DNA from: an uncultured Steroidobacter sp.
GTDB lineage: Bacteria; Pseudomonadota; Gammaproteobacteria; Steroidobacterales; Steroidobacteraceae
NCBI GenBank assembly: GCA_946478975.1
Contig: CAMLEO010000109.1
Span: 1 to 19,773, forward strand
Reading direction: 5' to 3'
Length of the DNA: 19,773 nucleotides
In this document: positions 8,080 to 14,962 of the stretch, one piece after another
Numbering within the stretch: the first letter of the stretch is position 1
Layout: the number at the start of each line of letters is the position of its first letter
Position numbers and translations under genes: made by a program
Notes under the pieces: generated by a model
What the model was told of the DNA's origin: nothing
Databases searched by the model: none
The model's input: the letters and a program-made list of their open reading frames with translations, nothing else

Positions 8080-8150
8080 ACCAAAGTCATCGCGAACGCA
8101 GATTCGTTCGTGCCGCCTGCGCCGCAACAGCGTGTAAGAGTTGCTTGCGC

Positions 8151-8735
8151 TCAGGTTCTAGGGAAATTGACCAGACAACCCACGCCGTCGGCCTTCGGCG
8201 TTTTCACCGGCTGACCCGCGACCATCGCATCCAGCGCATCGGTCAAATAGTGATGTTGCGCCGGACGCTGGCGCTCATACGACAGCCGGTCGTCCATCGG
8301 GCCGCGATACGCGAGCCTCCAGTTCTTCGGATCGATCACGAACACTTCCGACGTGCGCACCACGCCGAGCGCTGCGCCGACGTGCTGGGTCTCGTCGACC
8401 AGAATCGGGAAGTCGATCTTGAAGTCAGCGGCTTCCTTCGCGACCAGCTCGCGCTTGTCCTGCAGGTTCGAGTTCAATAGCAGAAACTCGACGCCTTGCT
8501 CGCGATATTTCGCACGCACTTCGGCGAGCGCGGGCAGGGCCTGGCGCACGATCGGGCAGCCGTTTCCCTGCACCATGATCACCACGGCCTTCTTGTTCGC
8601 CAGGTCGTACAGTGCATGCGACTGGCCGCTTTGATCGCCGAGCTGGAAGTTCTCCACCTTCTGTCCCGGCTCGACCGCGAACGCCGTGCTCGCAAGCAAA
8701 GTGGCGAGCAGGGCGACTGTGAGTTTGAGCTGCAT
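8151..8735 (-). CDS. Exported redoxin/AhpC-TSA-like protein
   Basis: A 194-residue protein with a signal peptide ending in AFA (18-20), so it is predicted to be periplasmic. A thioredoxin-like fold follows: VVIMVQGNGCPIVRQALP (51-68) sits where thioredoxins carry CxxC, and VFVIDPKNWRLAYRG (131-145) is the usual central-strand segment. There is one cysteine in the active-site loop (Cys60) and a second in a C-terminal GVGCLVNF motif (Cys187). This arrangement resembles the PRX-like group of the AhpC/TSA superfamily, where a C-terminal GCxI motif is common. A two-cysteine thiol cycle between Cys60 and Cys187 is possible but inferred. Reductase or peroxidase activity and partner are unknown. It is 77 bp downstream of apt and 113 bp upstream of the SH3 gene on the same strand, and hairpins at 8777-8802 suggest separate transcription from apt. 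Confidence 0.87.
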   Translation of the reverse strand: MQLKLTVALLATLLASTAFAVEPGQKVENFQLGDQSGQSHALYDLANKKAVVIMVQGNGCPIVRQALPALAEVRAKYREQGVEFLLLNSNLQDKRELVAKEAADFKIDFPILVDETQHVGAALGVVRTSEVFVIDPKNWRLAYRGPMDDRLSYERQRPAQHHYLTDALDAMVAGQPVKTPKADGVGCLVNFPRT

Positions 8736-8776
8736 CTCGATGTACCTCGACTCCGTTCAGGCATTGAGTCCATAGC

Positions 8777-8802
8777 TTGGCCGGGGCGAATGCGCCGGCC
8801 AA
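8777..8802. terminator. Hairpin between apt and the redoxin gene
   Basis: TTGGCCGG (8777-8784) and CCGGCCAA (8795-8802) form a perfect 8-bp stem with a 10-base loop, 10 bases past the apt stop codon. No T-run follows on the minus strand. It probably marks the 3' end of apt. Confidence 0.4.
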
Positions 8803-8812
8803 CAAAGAATTG

Positions 8813-9316
8813 TCAGTACCGGATGACCGCGTGCACCGGCTGGCGTTCCCAGCGGAAGTCCGGCACCAGGTTCAGGTCGATCAGCACCGCCAGCGCCTGC
8901 ACTTGATAACCCGCGACGGCTGAGAGCTCGGCTGCGGCCCGGAGCGTCCCGCCGGTCGCGAGCACATCGTCGACCAGCAGCAGCCGGCCCTGGCCTTGCT
9001 GCATTTCCAGCACTCCCGCGCCGTATTCGAGTTGATAGGCGGCGCTGACCACCGGCGGGGGCAGCTTGCCCTGCTTGCGGATGAGCACGAAGCCCTTGCC
9101 ATGCCGGAGCGCGAGGGCGGCGCCCAGGATGAAGCCTCGCGATTCGATGCCGGCAACGGCGTCGATCTGGCGCCATTGCTCGCTGTCGAGCAGGCCGCTC
9201 ATGGCGTCGATCGCCTCGGCAAAGTGCTCGCGTAACAACGGGGCGATGTCGCGAAACAGGATCCCCGGGGTGGGAAAGTCCGGGACATTGCGGATAAAAC
9301 GCTGCAAGTCGGTCAT
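8813..9316 (-). CDS. apt: Adenine phosphoribosyltransferase
   Basis: A 167-residue cytosolic enzyme that converts adenine and PRPP to AMP and pyrophosphate in purine salvage. The start of the protein reads like Apt: PDFPTPGILFRDIAPLL (12-28) contains the conserved PGI-FRD segment. GIESRGFILGAALA (56-69), the RKQGKLPP loop (80-87) and the PRPP-binding LLLVDDVLATGGTL (112-125) are all present. Length is close to the usual 170-180 residues. I chose ATG 9316 because it aligns with known Apt starts; a GTG at 9376 would add 20 unlikely residues. The gene is head to head with the pyrophosphatase gene, 125 bp apart. Confidence 0.95.
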   Translation of the reverse strand: MTDLQRFIRNVPDFPTPGILFRDIAPLLREHFAEAIDAMSGLLDSEQWRQIDAVAGIESRGFILGAALALRHGKGFVLIRKQGKLPPPVVSAAYQLEYGAGVLEMQQGQGRLLLVDDVLATGGTLRAAAELSAVAGYQVQALAVLIDLNLVPDFRWERQPVHAVIRY

Positions 9317-9441
9317 GGGCGCGAAGGTGTCTTCAGACGGCGGCGCCGGCTGCAGCCGTCCTTGCTTCAGGTACACTGCCGGACCGGCGATTGTCCGCCG
9401 TCCTTCCCGTCAGCTCCAGTACCCATCCCTCACTGTCATCC

Positions 9442-10074
9442 ATGCCGAATATGTTTCCTTCCGCTTTTCGTGCCCACCCGTGGCACGGTGTCGAGCTTGG
9501 CGCCGGCGCGCCGTCCACTGTCACCGCCTACATCGAGATCGTGCCCACCGATACGGTGAAGTACGAAATCGACAAGGCCACCGGCCTGCTCAAGGTCGAC
9601 CGGCCGCAGCGCTTCTCCAACGTCTGCCCGTCGCTGTACGGTTTCCTGCCGCGCACGCTGTGCGCCGAGCGCGTCGCCGCTTATTGCGAAGAGCGCACCG
9701 GCAAGACCGATATCAAGGGCGATGGCGACCCGATGGACATCTGCGTGCTGACCGAGAAGTCGATCGGCCACGGCGACCTGCTGGTGCAGGCCATTCCCAT
9801 CGGCGGCCTGCGCATGATCGATGAGAACGAGGCCGACGATAAAATCATCGCCGTCATGCGCGACGACGCGCTCTACGGCCACATGACCGACATCTCGCAA
9901 TGCCCGAAGTCGGTCATCGAACGCGTGCGCCACTACTTCCTCACGTACAAACACGCGCCCGGCTCGCCGGATCACAAGGTCGAGATCACCCACGTGTACG
10001 GCCGCGACGAAGCCCACGAAGCGATCAAGCGCAGCCAGGCGGATTACGTTTCGGCGTTCATGGGCGTGAGATAG
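9442..10074 (+). CDS. ppa: Inorganic pyrophosphatase, family I
   Basis: A 210-residue soluble enzyme that hydrolyses pyrophosphate to two phosphates and so pulls biosynthetic reactions forward. The family I signature GDGDPMDI (93-100) is intact, as are VKYEIDKATGLLKVDRP (39-55), EADDKIIAV (130-138) and HYFLTYK (164-170). The protein is longer than E. coli Ppa (about 176 residues), with a distinct N-terminus (HPWHG) and an insertion around CAERVAAYCEERTGK (74-88). That pattern looks more like the longer variants seen in Bacteroidetes, chlamydiae and some gammaproteobacteria. ATG 9442 was chosen; ATG 9451 is equally possible and neither has a strong Shine-Dalgarno. It shares its upstream region with apt, whose reaction produces pyrophosphate. 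Confidence 0.93.
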   Translation: MPNMFPSAFRAHPWHGVELGAGAPSTVTAYIEIVPTDTVKYEIDKATGLLKVDRPQRFSNVCPSLYGFLPRTLCAERVAAYCEERTGKTDIKGDGDPMDICVLTEKSIGHGDLLVQAIPIGGLRMIDENEADDKIIAVMRDDALYGHMTDISQCPKSVIERVRHYFLTYKHAPGSPDHKVEITHVYGRDEAHEAIKRSQADYVSAFMGVR

Positions 10075-10113
10075 TTTAAAACTCGGGATCGGGCATCCTG
10101 CCACGACCCTCGT

Positions 10114-10185
10114 GCGAGCTGGGCAAAAGGCGTGACTTTTGCCCGCTCGCCGCCGCCGATGGCGGCGGGGTACATCCATGTACCC
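10114..10185. repeat. Cluster of three adjacent perfect or near-perfect hairpins
   Basis: Three inverted repeats lie back to back between ppa and the WYL gene. The first pairs 10114-10129 with 10136-10150: the arms GGGCAAAAG/CTTTTGCCC extended by GCGAGC/GCTCGC, with one bulged T. The second pairs CCGCCGCC (10150-10157) with GGCGGCGG (10161-10168). The third pairs GGGTACAT (10168-10175) with ATGTACCC (10178-10185). The first could serve as the ppa terminator, though no T-run follows. The compact array looks like a REP- or MITE-like intergenic element, but copies elsewhere cannot be seen from here. Confidence 0.6.
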
Positions 10186-10238
10186 GGGGGTGACTTCATC
10201 GAACGTAGTCGTTGCCATTTGGTGTCAGCTTTTGCAGT

Positions 10239-10244
10239 TGTAAT
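10239..10244 (+). promoter_or_regulatory. Candidate -10 element, possible leaderless start of the WYL gene
   Basis: TGTAAT matches five of six -10 consensus bases and ends six bases before the ATG at 10251. There is no Shine-Dalgarno. The nearest TTG-type hexamer, TTGCCA at 10212-10217, is 21 bases upstream of it, which is too far for a standard spacer. Confidence 0.3.
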
Positions 10245-10250
10245 GCCGAC

Positions 10251-11216
10251 ATGCGCGCCGAACGACTCATCGCCATCCTCATGGCCCTGCAACGGGCCCA
10301 GGCTCTCACCGCCGGTGAGCTCGCTCAACGTCTCGACGTTTCCGTTCGCACCATCTTCCGTGACATCGACGCGCTCTCGACCATGGGCGTGCCGGTCTAC
10401 ACCGAGCAGGGCCGCGGCGGCGGCATCCGGCTGATCGAAGGTTATCAATCCGATCTCACCGGCCTGTCCTCCGGCGAAGCCGAAGCGCTCGCGCTGATCG
10501 CAAGCCCCGCATCCATCGGCGTGCGCGATCTCGCTGGGCCGACGCGCACGGCGCTGGACAAGCTCTCGGCTGCCGTGCCGACGATGCATCAGCTGCGGGC
10601 CCAGCACGCACGTGGCCGATTGTTGTTCGATACCAAGCCCTGGTTTCGATCGCAGGACACTTCGCCCTATCTCGACACGCTGCGCACCTCGATCTGGAAA
10701 GACGAGTGCATCCAGATCAACTACCGCCGCAGCAACGACGAAGAGAAGGAGTACCTGGTCGAGCCCTACGCGCTGGTGGTGAAGGTCGACACCTGGTACC
10801 TGATCGGCCGCGTCAAGAAAGAAACACGCGTGTTCAGAATCTCACGCATGCTGTCGCTGCAGACCACCGGCACCCACTTCACGCGCGATGCCGATTTCGA
10901 TCTGAACAAGTTCTGGACCCACTGGTGCGAGAAGTTCGAACAGAATCCGCCGAGCAGCTTTCCGGTGGAGCTGATGATCTCCGCCAAGGGCCGGCAGCAG
11001 CTGCTGGACAGCTTCGGCAACTGGTTTCGCCGGCGGCTGGAGCCGCTCGGCGATCAGTTCAAAGGCCGCAAGCCGGTGACCTTGGATTTCGAGCGCGAAG
11101 AGGCGGCGTTGCGCATCATGTTCGACCTGGTGTTCGAAGCCGACATCGTCAGCCCCATCGCCCTGCGTCGCAAGCTGCGCAGTCAGGCCAAGCGCGTGGT
11201 CGCCGCCACCGAATGA
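10251..11216 (+). CDS. HTH and WYL-domain transcriptional regulator (YafY type)
   Basis: A 321-residue protein. An N-terminal winged helix-turn-helix of the HTH_11/DeoR-like type spans about 1-62 (LTAGELAQRLDVSVRTIFRDIDAL, then the wing YTEQGRGGGIRL). A linker follows, and then a WYL domain at about 140-205, with the name-giving motif at Thr181-Trp-Tyr-Leu184 and FRISRM (195-200). The C-terminal part (to 321) is the usual WYL C-terminal extension. WYL proteins are one-component regulators whose WYL domain is thought to sense nucleotides or other ligands. The target is not known here, and the neighbouring DoxX and MFS genes are only possible targets. The ATG at 10251 is chosen over an upstream TTG because the helix-turn-helix domain begins there. 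Its stop is one base from the convergent DoxX stop. Confidence 0.92.
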   Translation: MRAERLIAILMALQRAQALTAGELAQRLDVSVRTIFRDIDALSTMGVPVYTEQGRGGGIRLIEGYQSDLTGLSSGEAEALALIASPASIGVRDLAGPTRTALDKLSAAVPTMHQLRAQHARGRLLFDTKPWFRSQDTSPYLDTLRTSIWKDECIQINYRRSNDEEKEYLVEPYALVVKVDTWYLIGRVKKETRVFRISRMLSLQTTGTHFTRDADFDLNKFWTHWCEKFEQNPPSSFPVELMISAKGRQQLLDSFGNWFRRRLEPLGDQFKGRKPVTLDFEREEAALRIMFDLVFEADIVSPIALRRKLRSQAKRVVAATE

Positions 11217-11217
11217 C

Positions 11218-11583
11218 TCACTTCTTGCCGAGCAGGATTGCGATCAGGCAGGAGATCAGCAGCACGCTGTATTCCATGCCGTTGCGGCCGGGGCCGACGA
11301 CGAACCAGCCCGAGTGCCAGTGGATCCACCAGATGCCGAGCGCGGTTTCGAGAATGAAATAGGCCGCGAGCGGCGCCGTGTAACGGCCGAGCGCCAGCAG
11401 AATGCCGCCGATGATTTCGATGAGGGTGATCAGCCACGCCCAGCCGAGCCCGAACGGCAGGCCGTGAGATTCCAGGAACGCGCCGAAGGGCGACATCTGG
11501 TGGTAATAAAACCGCGCCACGCCATGAATGATGAACATCGCGGCGACGGCGATGCGAATCACGATGGTTGAAGAGATGTTCAT
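11218..11583 (-). CDS. DoxX family membrane protein
   Basis: A 121-residue protein with four predicted transmembrane helices, at about 5-27, 45-68, 69-90 and 102-118. The N-terminal RIAVAAMFIIHGVARF (10-25), the central LITLIEIIGGILLALGRYTAPLA (51-73) with the conserved E-x-x-G-G, and the small size fit DoxX/SURF4-like proteins. These are inner-membrane proteins, some linked to redox or thiol stress, but the function is mostly unknown. The ATG at 11583 was chosen; a purine-rich AAGGGAAAG lies 9 bases upstream. TATGAT on the minus strand at 11623-11628 is a plausible -10. It is divergent from the MFS transporter gene with a 162-bp shared region and converges with the WYL regulator. Confidence 0.85.
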   Translation of the reverse strand: MNISSTIVIRIAVAAMFIIHGVARFYYHQMSPFGAFLESHGLPFGLGWAWLITLIEIIGGILLALGRYTAPLAAYFILETALGIWWIHWHSGWFVVGPGRNGMEYSVLLISCLIAILLGKK

Positions 11584-11666
11584 GATCGATAACTTTCCCT
11601 TACGGAACGACGAGGGGCGCGGATCATAAGGGACGCTGACGGCGGTCGCGAGCGATTGCGGCTGGT

Positions 11667-11695
11667 TTGTCACGAGACTGGTGACCATTTCTCAT
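11667..11695 (+). promoter_or_regulatory. Candidate promoter of the MFS gene with a palindrome in the spacer
   Basis: TTGTCA (11667-11672) is a five-of-six -35 match and TCTCAT (11690-11695) a four-of-six -10 match, 17 bases apart. GTCAC (11669-11673) and GTGAC (11681-11685) form an inverted repeat within it, a possible operator. The start of transcription would be about 44 bases before the ATG. Confidence 0.35.
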
Positions 11696-11745
11696 GCAAC
11701 TGTACCTGTGAGTCCGGCGGCGGACGCGCAATACTCGCCCGCCTC

Positions 11746-12990
11746 ATGAACACGAACATTGCACCTTCATCGGCTGCGCGTTCCTCAACCCTGGGACTCA
11801 TCGTCGCCGCGGCTGCGATCCTGATGATCACCATGGGCGTGCGGCAAACGTCGGGATTGTTCCTGCTGCCCATCACCCACAGCACCGGCGTTTCCATCGT
11901 TGCTTTCAGCTTCGCGCTGGCCATCGGCCAATTCGTATTCGGCGCCGCGCAGCCGATCTTCGGTGCGATCGCGGACAAGTACGGCGCAGTGAAAGTGATC
12001 ATCGTCGGCGCGTTGATGCTGGCGATCGGCTCGGTGCTCACGCCGTTCATGACCACCAGCACGGGGCTGCTGTTTACGATGGGCGTGATCGCGGCCGCCG
12101 GCGCAGCGGCGGGCAGCTTCTCCATACTGATCGGCATCGCGTCTCAGCAGCTGCCGGCCGAGAAACGCTCGATGGCGTCCGGCATCATCAACGCCGGCGG
12201 CTCGATCGGTCAGTTCATATTCGCGCCGTTGATTCAATTCATCATCGGCGCGTACGGCTGGGCGATGGCAATGTTTGCTGCTGCCGGCGCAGCGTTGCTG
12301 ACTATTCCGCTGGTGCTGCCGCTGTTGAAGTCAACGTCGAGCGTCGTGACGAAGGCGGCGGGCGCGGTCGCAGGGGCTCACATGAGCTTGGGCGAGCAGC
12401 TGCGCGAGGCGATGAGGAACCCGAGTTATTTGTATTTGCACGCAGGCTTTTTCACCTGCGGGTTTCACATTGCATTCCTGGTCACGCATTTTCCCAGCGA
12501 CCTGCAGATGTGCGGGCTCACGCCCGAGGTGGCGGCGACTTCGTTGGGATTGATCGGCTTGTTCAATGTGGTTGGCAGCCTGGGCATCGGCTGGCTGGGG
12601 CAGCACTTTCGTATGAAGTATCTGCTGGCGCTGATCTATGGCAGCCGGGCGGCGATCATTGCGATCTACATCGTGATGCCGAAGACGGCGTTCAACATCT
12701 ATCTGTTCGCGGCCACGCTCGGCATGACCTGGCTCGCGACCGTTCCGCCGACCGCGGGCATCATCGGCAAGCTGTTCGGCACGCGATATATCGCGACGCT
12801 GTTCGGCTTGACCTTGGTGTCTCACCAGGCCGGCGGGTTCCTCGGCGCGTGGCTCGGCGGCATCGTGGTCGCCAAGACGCACAGCTATCAATGGATCTGG
12901 TACGCGGACATGGCGCTGGCCTTGCTGGCGGCGGTCGTCAACTTTCCCATTCGGGAGCCTCGGCTGCGGGCTCAGGCCGCGGCCGCATAA
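11746..12990 (+). CDS. MFS transporter
   Basis: A 414-residue integral membrane protein with about 12 hydrophobic helices in two halves. The loop after helix 2 carries GAIADKYGAVKVIIVG (73-88), the MFS motif A region with the conserved Asp and Gly. A hydrophilic loop near residues 195-225 (LLKSTSSVVTKAAG to SLGEQLREAMRNPSY) separates the halves, and the second half begins LYLHAGFFTCGFHIAFLVTHFPSDLQ. This second-half pattern recalls the oxalate:formate antiporter/monocarboxylate-like (OxlT, MCT) branch, suggesting an organic anion or acid as substrate; this is inference from pattern only. The first ATG of the hydrophobic protein, 11746, was chosen; there is no clear Shine-Dalgarno. It is divergent from the DoxX gene and followed by a hairpin-rich gap. 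Confidence 0.9.
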   Translation: MNTNIAPSSAARSSTLGLIVAAAAILMITMGVRQTSGLFLLPITHSTGVSIVAFSFALAIGQFVFGAAQPIFGAIADKYGAVKVIIVGALMLAIGSVLTPFMTTSTGLLFTMGVIAAAGAAAGSFSILIGIASQQLPAEKRSMASGIINAGGSIGQFIFAPLIQFIIGAYGWAMAMFAAAGAALLTIPLVLPLLKSTSSVVTKAAGAVAGAHMSLGEQLREAMRNPSYLYLHAGFFTCGFHIAFLVTHFPSDLQMCGLTPEVAATSLGLIGLFNVVGSLGIGWLGQHFRMKYLLALIYGSRAAIIAIYIVMPKTAFNIYLFAATLGMTWLATVPPTAGIIGKLFGTRYIATLFGLTLVSHQAGGFLGAWLGGIVVAKTHSYQWIWYADMALALLAAVVNFPIREPRLRAQAAAA

Positions 12991-13036
12991 CCGTCTCTTT
13001 GGACGGGCGGCCGGCAATCTTCCGCCGTTTGCCGGC
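12991..13036. terminator. Two hairpins after the MFS gene
   Basis: Directly after the MFS stop codon, CCGTC (12991-12995) pairs with GACGG (13002-13006). GCCGGCAA (13010-13017) then pairs perfectly with TTGCCGGC (13029-13036) across an 11-base loop. No T-run follows either. They probably separate the MFS transcript from the ABC operon promoter just beyond. Confidence 0.4.
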
Positions 13037-13042
13037 AAGTAC

Positions 13043-13071
13043 CTGACGACTCGCATCGCGAGTCGTACACT
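13043..13071 (+). promoter_or_regulatory. Candidate promoter and operator of the ABC operon
   Basis: CTGACG (13043-13048) and TACACT (13066-13071) are -35 and -10 candidates with a 17-base spacer. ACGACTCGC (13046-13054) and GCGAGTCGT (13058-13066) form a perfect 9-bp inverted repeat with a 3-base centre that fills the spacer. Transcription would start about 30 bases before the ATG at 13108. This layout suits control by a dimeric regulator. The palindrome could also act as a hairpin. Confidence 0.45.
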
Positions 13072-13107
13072 TGCGCCCGCCTTCCACAGACACGGATTGC
13101 ACGCGCC

Positions 13108-13800
13108 ATGACTGAACTCGTTACCCTGCGTAATGTCACCAAGAGCTATATTCGCGGCAAACAGAAAGTGGAAGTGCTTCATGGCGTCGATCTCGCCATC
13201 GAGCGCGGAGAATTCCTTGCCTTGATGGGGCCCTCGGGCTCGGGCAAAACCACGTTGCTCAACCTGGTCGCGGGCCTCGACCAGCCCACCAGCGGCGAAG
13301 TCTCGGTCGCGGGCGATCGCATCGATCAGCTCTCGCGGGGCAGCCTCTCCGACTGGCGTGCGCGCAATATCGGTTTCATTTTCCAGTTCTACAACCTGCT
13401 GCCGGTGCTGACGGCGGAAGCGAACGTCGAAGTTCCGCTGCTGCTGACGAGTCTTTCCAAATCTCAGCGCAAGCAGCGCGTGCAAACAGCGTTGCAACTG
13501 GTCGGCCTCGCGGATCGCGCCAAGCACAAGCCCAACGAGCTCTCGGGCGGTCAACAGCAGCGCGTCGCCATCGCTCGTGCGATCGTCTCCGATCCGACGC
13601 TGTTGGTGTGCGACGAGCCCACCGGCGACCTCGATCGCCAGAACGCCGAAGAGATCATGAACCTGCTGCAGGCCCTGAACCGCAGCCAGAACAAGACCAT
13701 CATCATGGTGACCCACGATCCCAAGGCCGCCGAGTACGCCTCGCGCGAGTTGCATCTCGACAAGGGCCGGCTGACCAACGACGCGAGGCGTGCCGCATGA
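13108..13800 (+). CDS. ABC transporter ATP-binding protein (MacB/LolD-like)
   Basis: A 230-residue cytosolic ATPase with every motif intact: Walker A GPSGSGKT (41-48), Q-loop Gln93, signature LSGGQ (145-149), Walker B LLVCDE with catalytic Glu170, D-loop near Asp174-Asp176, and switch His203. Length and the QFYNLLPVLTAEANVEVPL stretch place it in the LolD/MacB group, which powers mechanotransmission-type export or lipoprotein release rather than classic import. Its TGA overlaps the ATG of the next gene in an ATGA, so translation is probably coupled. It pairs with the two FtsX-type permeases that follow. Whether the cargo is a peptide, lipoprotein, antibiotic or something else is not visible. 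No membrane-fusion protein gene is adjacent. Confidence 0.95.
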   Translation: MTELVTLRNVTKSYIRGKQKVEVLHGVDLAIERGEFLALMGPSGSGKTTLLNLVAGLDQPTSGEVSVAGDRIDQLSRGSLSDWRARNIGFIFQFYNLLPVLTAEANVEVPLLLTSLSKSQRKQRVQTALQLVGLADRAKHKPNELSGGQQQRVAIARAIVSDPTLLVCDEPTGDLDRQNAEEIMNLLQALNRSQNKTIIMVTHDPKAAEYASRELHLDKGRLTNDARRAA

Positions 13801-14948
13801 AATATTTCAGGTTGGTCTGGGCCGGGCTGTGGCGCAAGAAAACGCGCACCGTGTTCACCATGATTTCGGTCGTGGTCGCGTTCCTGCTGTTCGGGCTGCT
13901 GCAAGGGATCAACCAGGGCTTCAGCACTTCGCTGGCGAAGCTCGATGTCGATCGTTTGTATGTTTCGGCCCGCACCAGCATGACCGACGGCATGCCGATC
14001 TCGTATCTCAGCCGCATCCGTACAGTGCCCGGCGTGCGGGCCGTTTCCATGTGGGCCTATTTCGGCGGCTACTTTCGCGAAGCGAAGACGCCGATCCCGG
14101 CGTTCGCGACCGATGCGACCGAACTGTTCAAGGTCTACAAGGAAATCAAAATCCGCCCCGAATACATCGAGGCGATGGAGCGAACGCGCACCGGCGTGCT
14201 GGTCGGCGAAGAACTGGCCAAGAAGCATGGCTGGAAGGTCGGCGACCGCATTCCCATCGGCACCTCGATCTGGACCAACAAGAGCGGCAGCAATTCGTGG
14301 CAGTTCGACGTGGTCGGCACGTTCGACGCGTCGGCTTATGGCGCGGGCTTCCCGACGTTTTATCTGAACTACAGCTATTTCGACGAGGCGCGTGCCTTCG
14401 GCACCGGGCAGGTTCATTACTACATCGTGTCCGTGCAGGATCCGAGGCAGGCCGATCGCATCTCGCACGAGATCGACAATATGTTTGCGAACTCCGAGGT
14501 CGAGACGCGCACTCAAACCGAGTCCGCACTCGCGCAGTCGCAGCTGAAACAACTGGGCGACATCAACTTCATCGCCAACGCAATCGTCGGTGCGGTGTTG
14601 TTCACGCTGTTGTTCCTGACTGCGAACACGATGATGCAATCGGTTCGTGAGCGCACCTCTGAGCTGGCCGTGCTGAAGACCTTGGGCTACTCGGACGCAA
14701 AGGTTCTGACGCTGGTTCTCATCGAGGCGCTGCTGCTGTGCCTGTTCGCGGCGCTGCTCGGCATGGGCCTTGCGGCGCTGGTGTTCGAATCGCCGGCGTT
14801 GCAGAAACTGTTCGGCAATTTCCACATGCCAGCCATGGTGGGTGGAATGGGCCTCGGCATCGCGCTGCTGCTCGCGTTCATCAGCGGCTTCCCGCCGGCG
14901 TGGCGTGCGCGCCAGTTGAATATCGTTGACGCCCTGGCCGGGCGCTGA
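13797..14948 (+). CDS. ABC transporter permease, FtsX/MacB type, first subunit
   Basis: A 383-residue inner-membrane protein. A short cytosolic N-terminus is followed by one transmembrane helix (about 20-40), a large periplasmic region of about 220 residues, and three C-terminal helices. The conserved FtsX-domain stretch with VRERTSELAVLKTLGYS (283-299) is the coupling region that contacts the ATPase. The periplasmic part resembles a MacB_PCD domain. It starts at the ATG that overlaps the ATPase stop codon; a longer upstream frame would run inside the ATPase gene. The second permease starts 14 bp downstream. The two permeases differ in sequence, so the transporter is probably a heterodimer. 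Confidence 0.93.
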   Translation: MKYFRLVWAGLWRKKTRTVFTMISVVVAFLLFGLLQGINQGFSTSLAKLDVDRLYVSARTSMTDGMPISYLSRIRTVPGVRAVSMWAYFGGYFREAKTPIPAFATDATELFKVYKEIKIRPEYIEAMERTRTGVLVGEELAKKHGWKVGDRIPIGTSIWTNKSGSNSWQFDVVGTFDASAYGAGFPTFYLNYSYFDEARAFGTGQVHYYIVSVQDPRQADRISHEIDNMFANSEVETRTQTESALAQSQLKQLGDINFIANAIVGAVLFTLLFLTANTMMQSVRERTSELAVLKTLGYSDAKVLTLVLIEALLLCLFAALLGMGLAALVFESPALQKLFGNFHMPAMVGGMGLGIALLLAFISGFPPAWRARQLNIVDALAGR

Positions 14949-14962
14949 ATGAGAGCACACGG

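Noticed and set aside
12331..13755. A 474-codon open frame on the minus strand
   Set aside because: It lies antisense to the MFS gene and the ABC ATPase gene, whose motifs are complete. Its product is rich in Arg, His and Gln with no domain, as expected of the complement of a high-GC gene.
13551..14960. A 469-codon open frame on the minus strand
   Set aside because: It is antisense to the ABC ATPase and first permease. Its composition is that of a shadow frame in GC-rich DNA.
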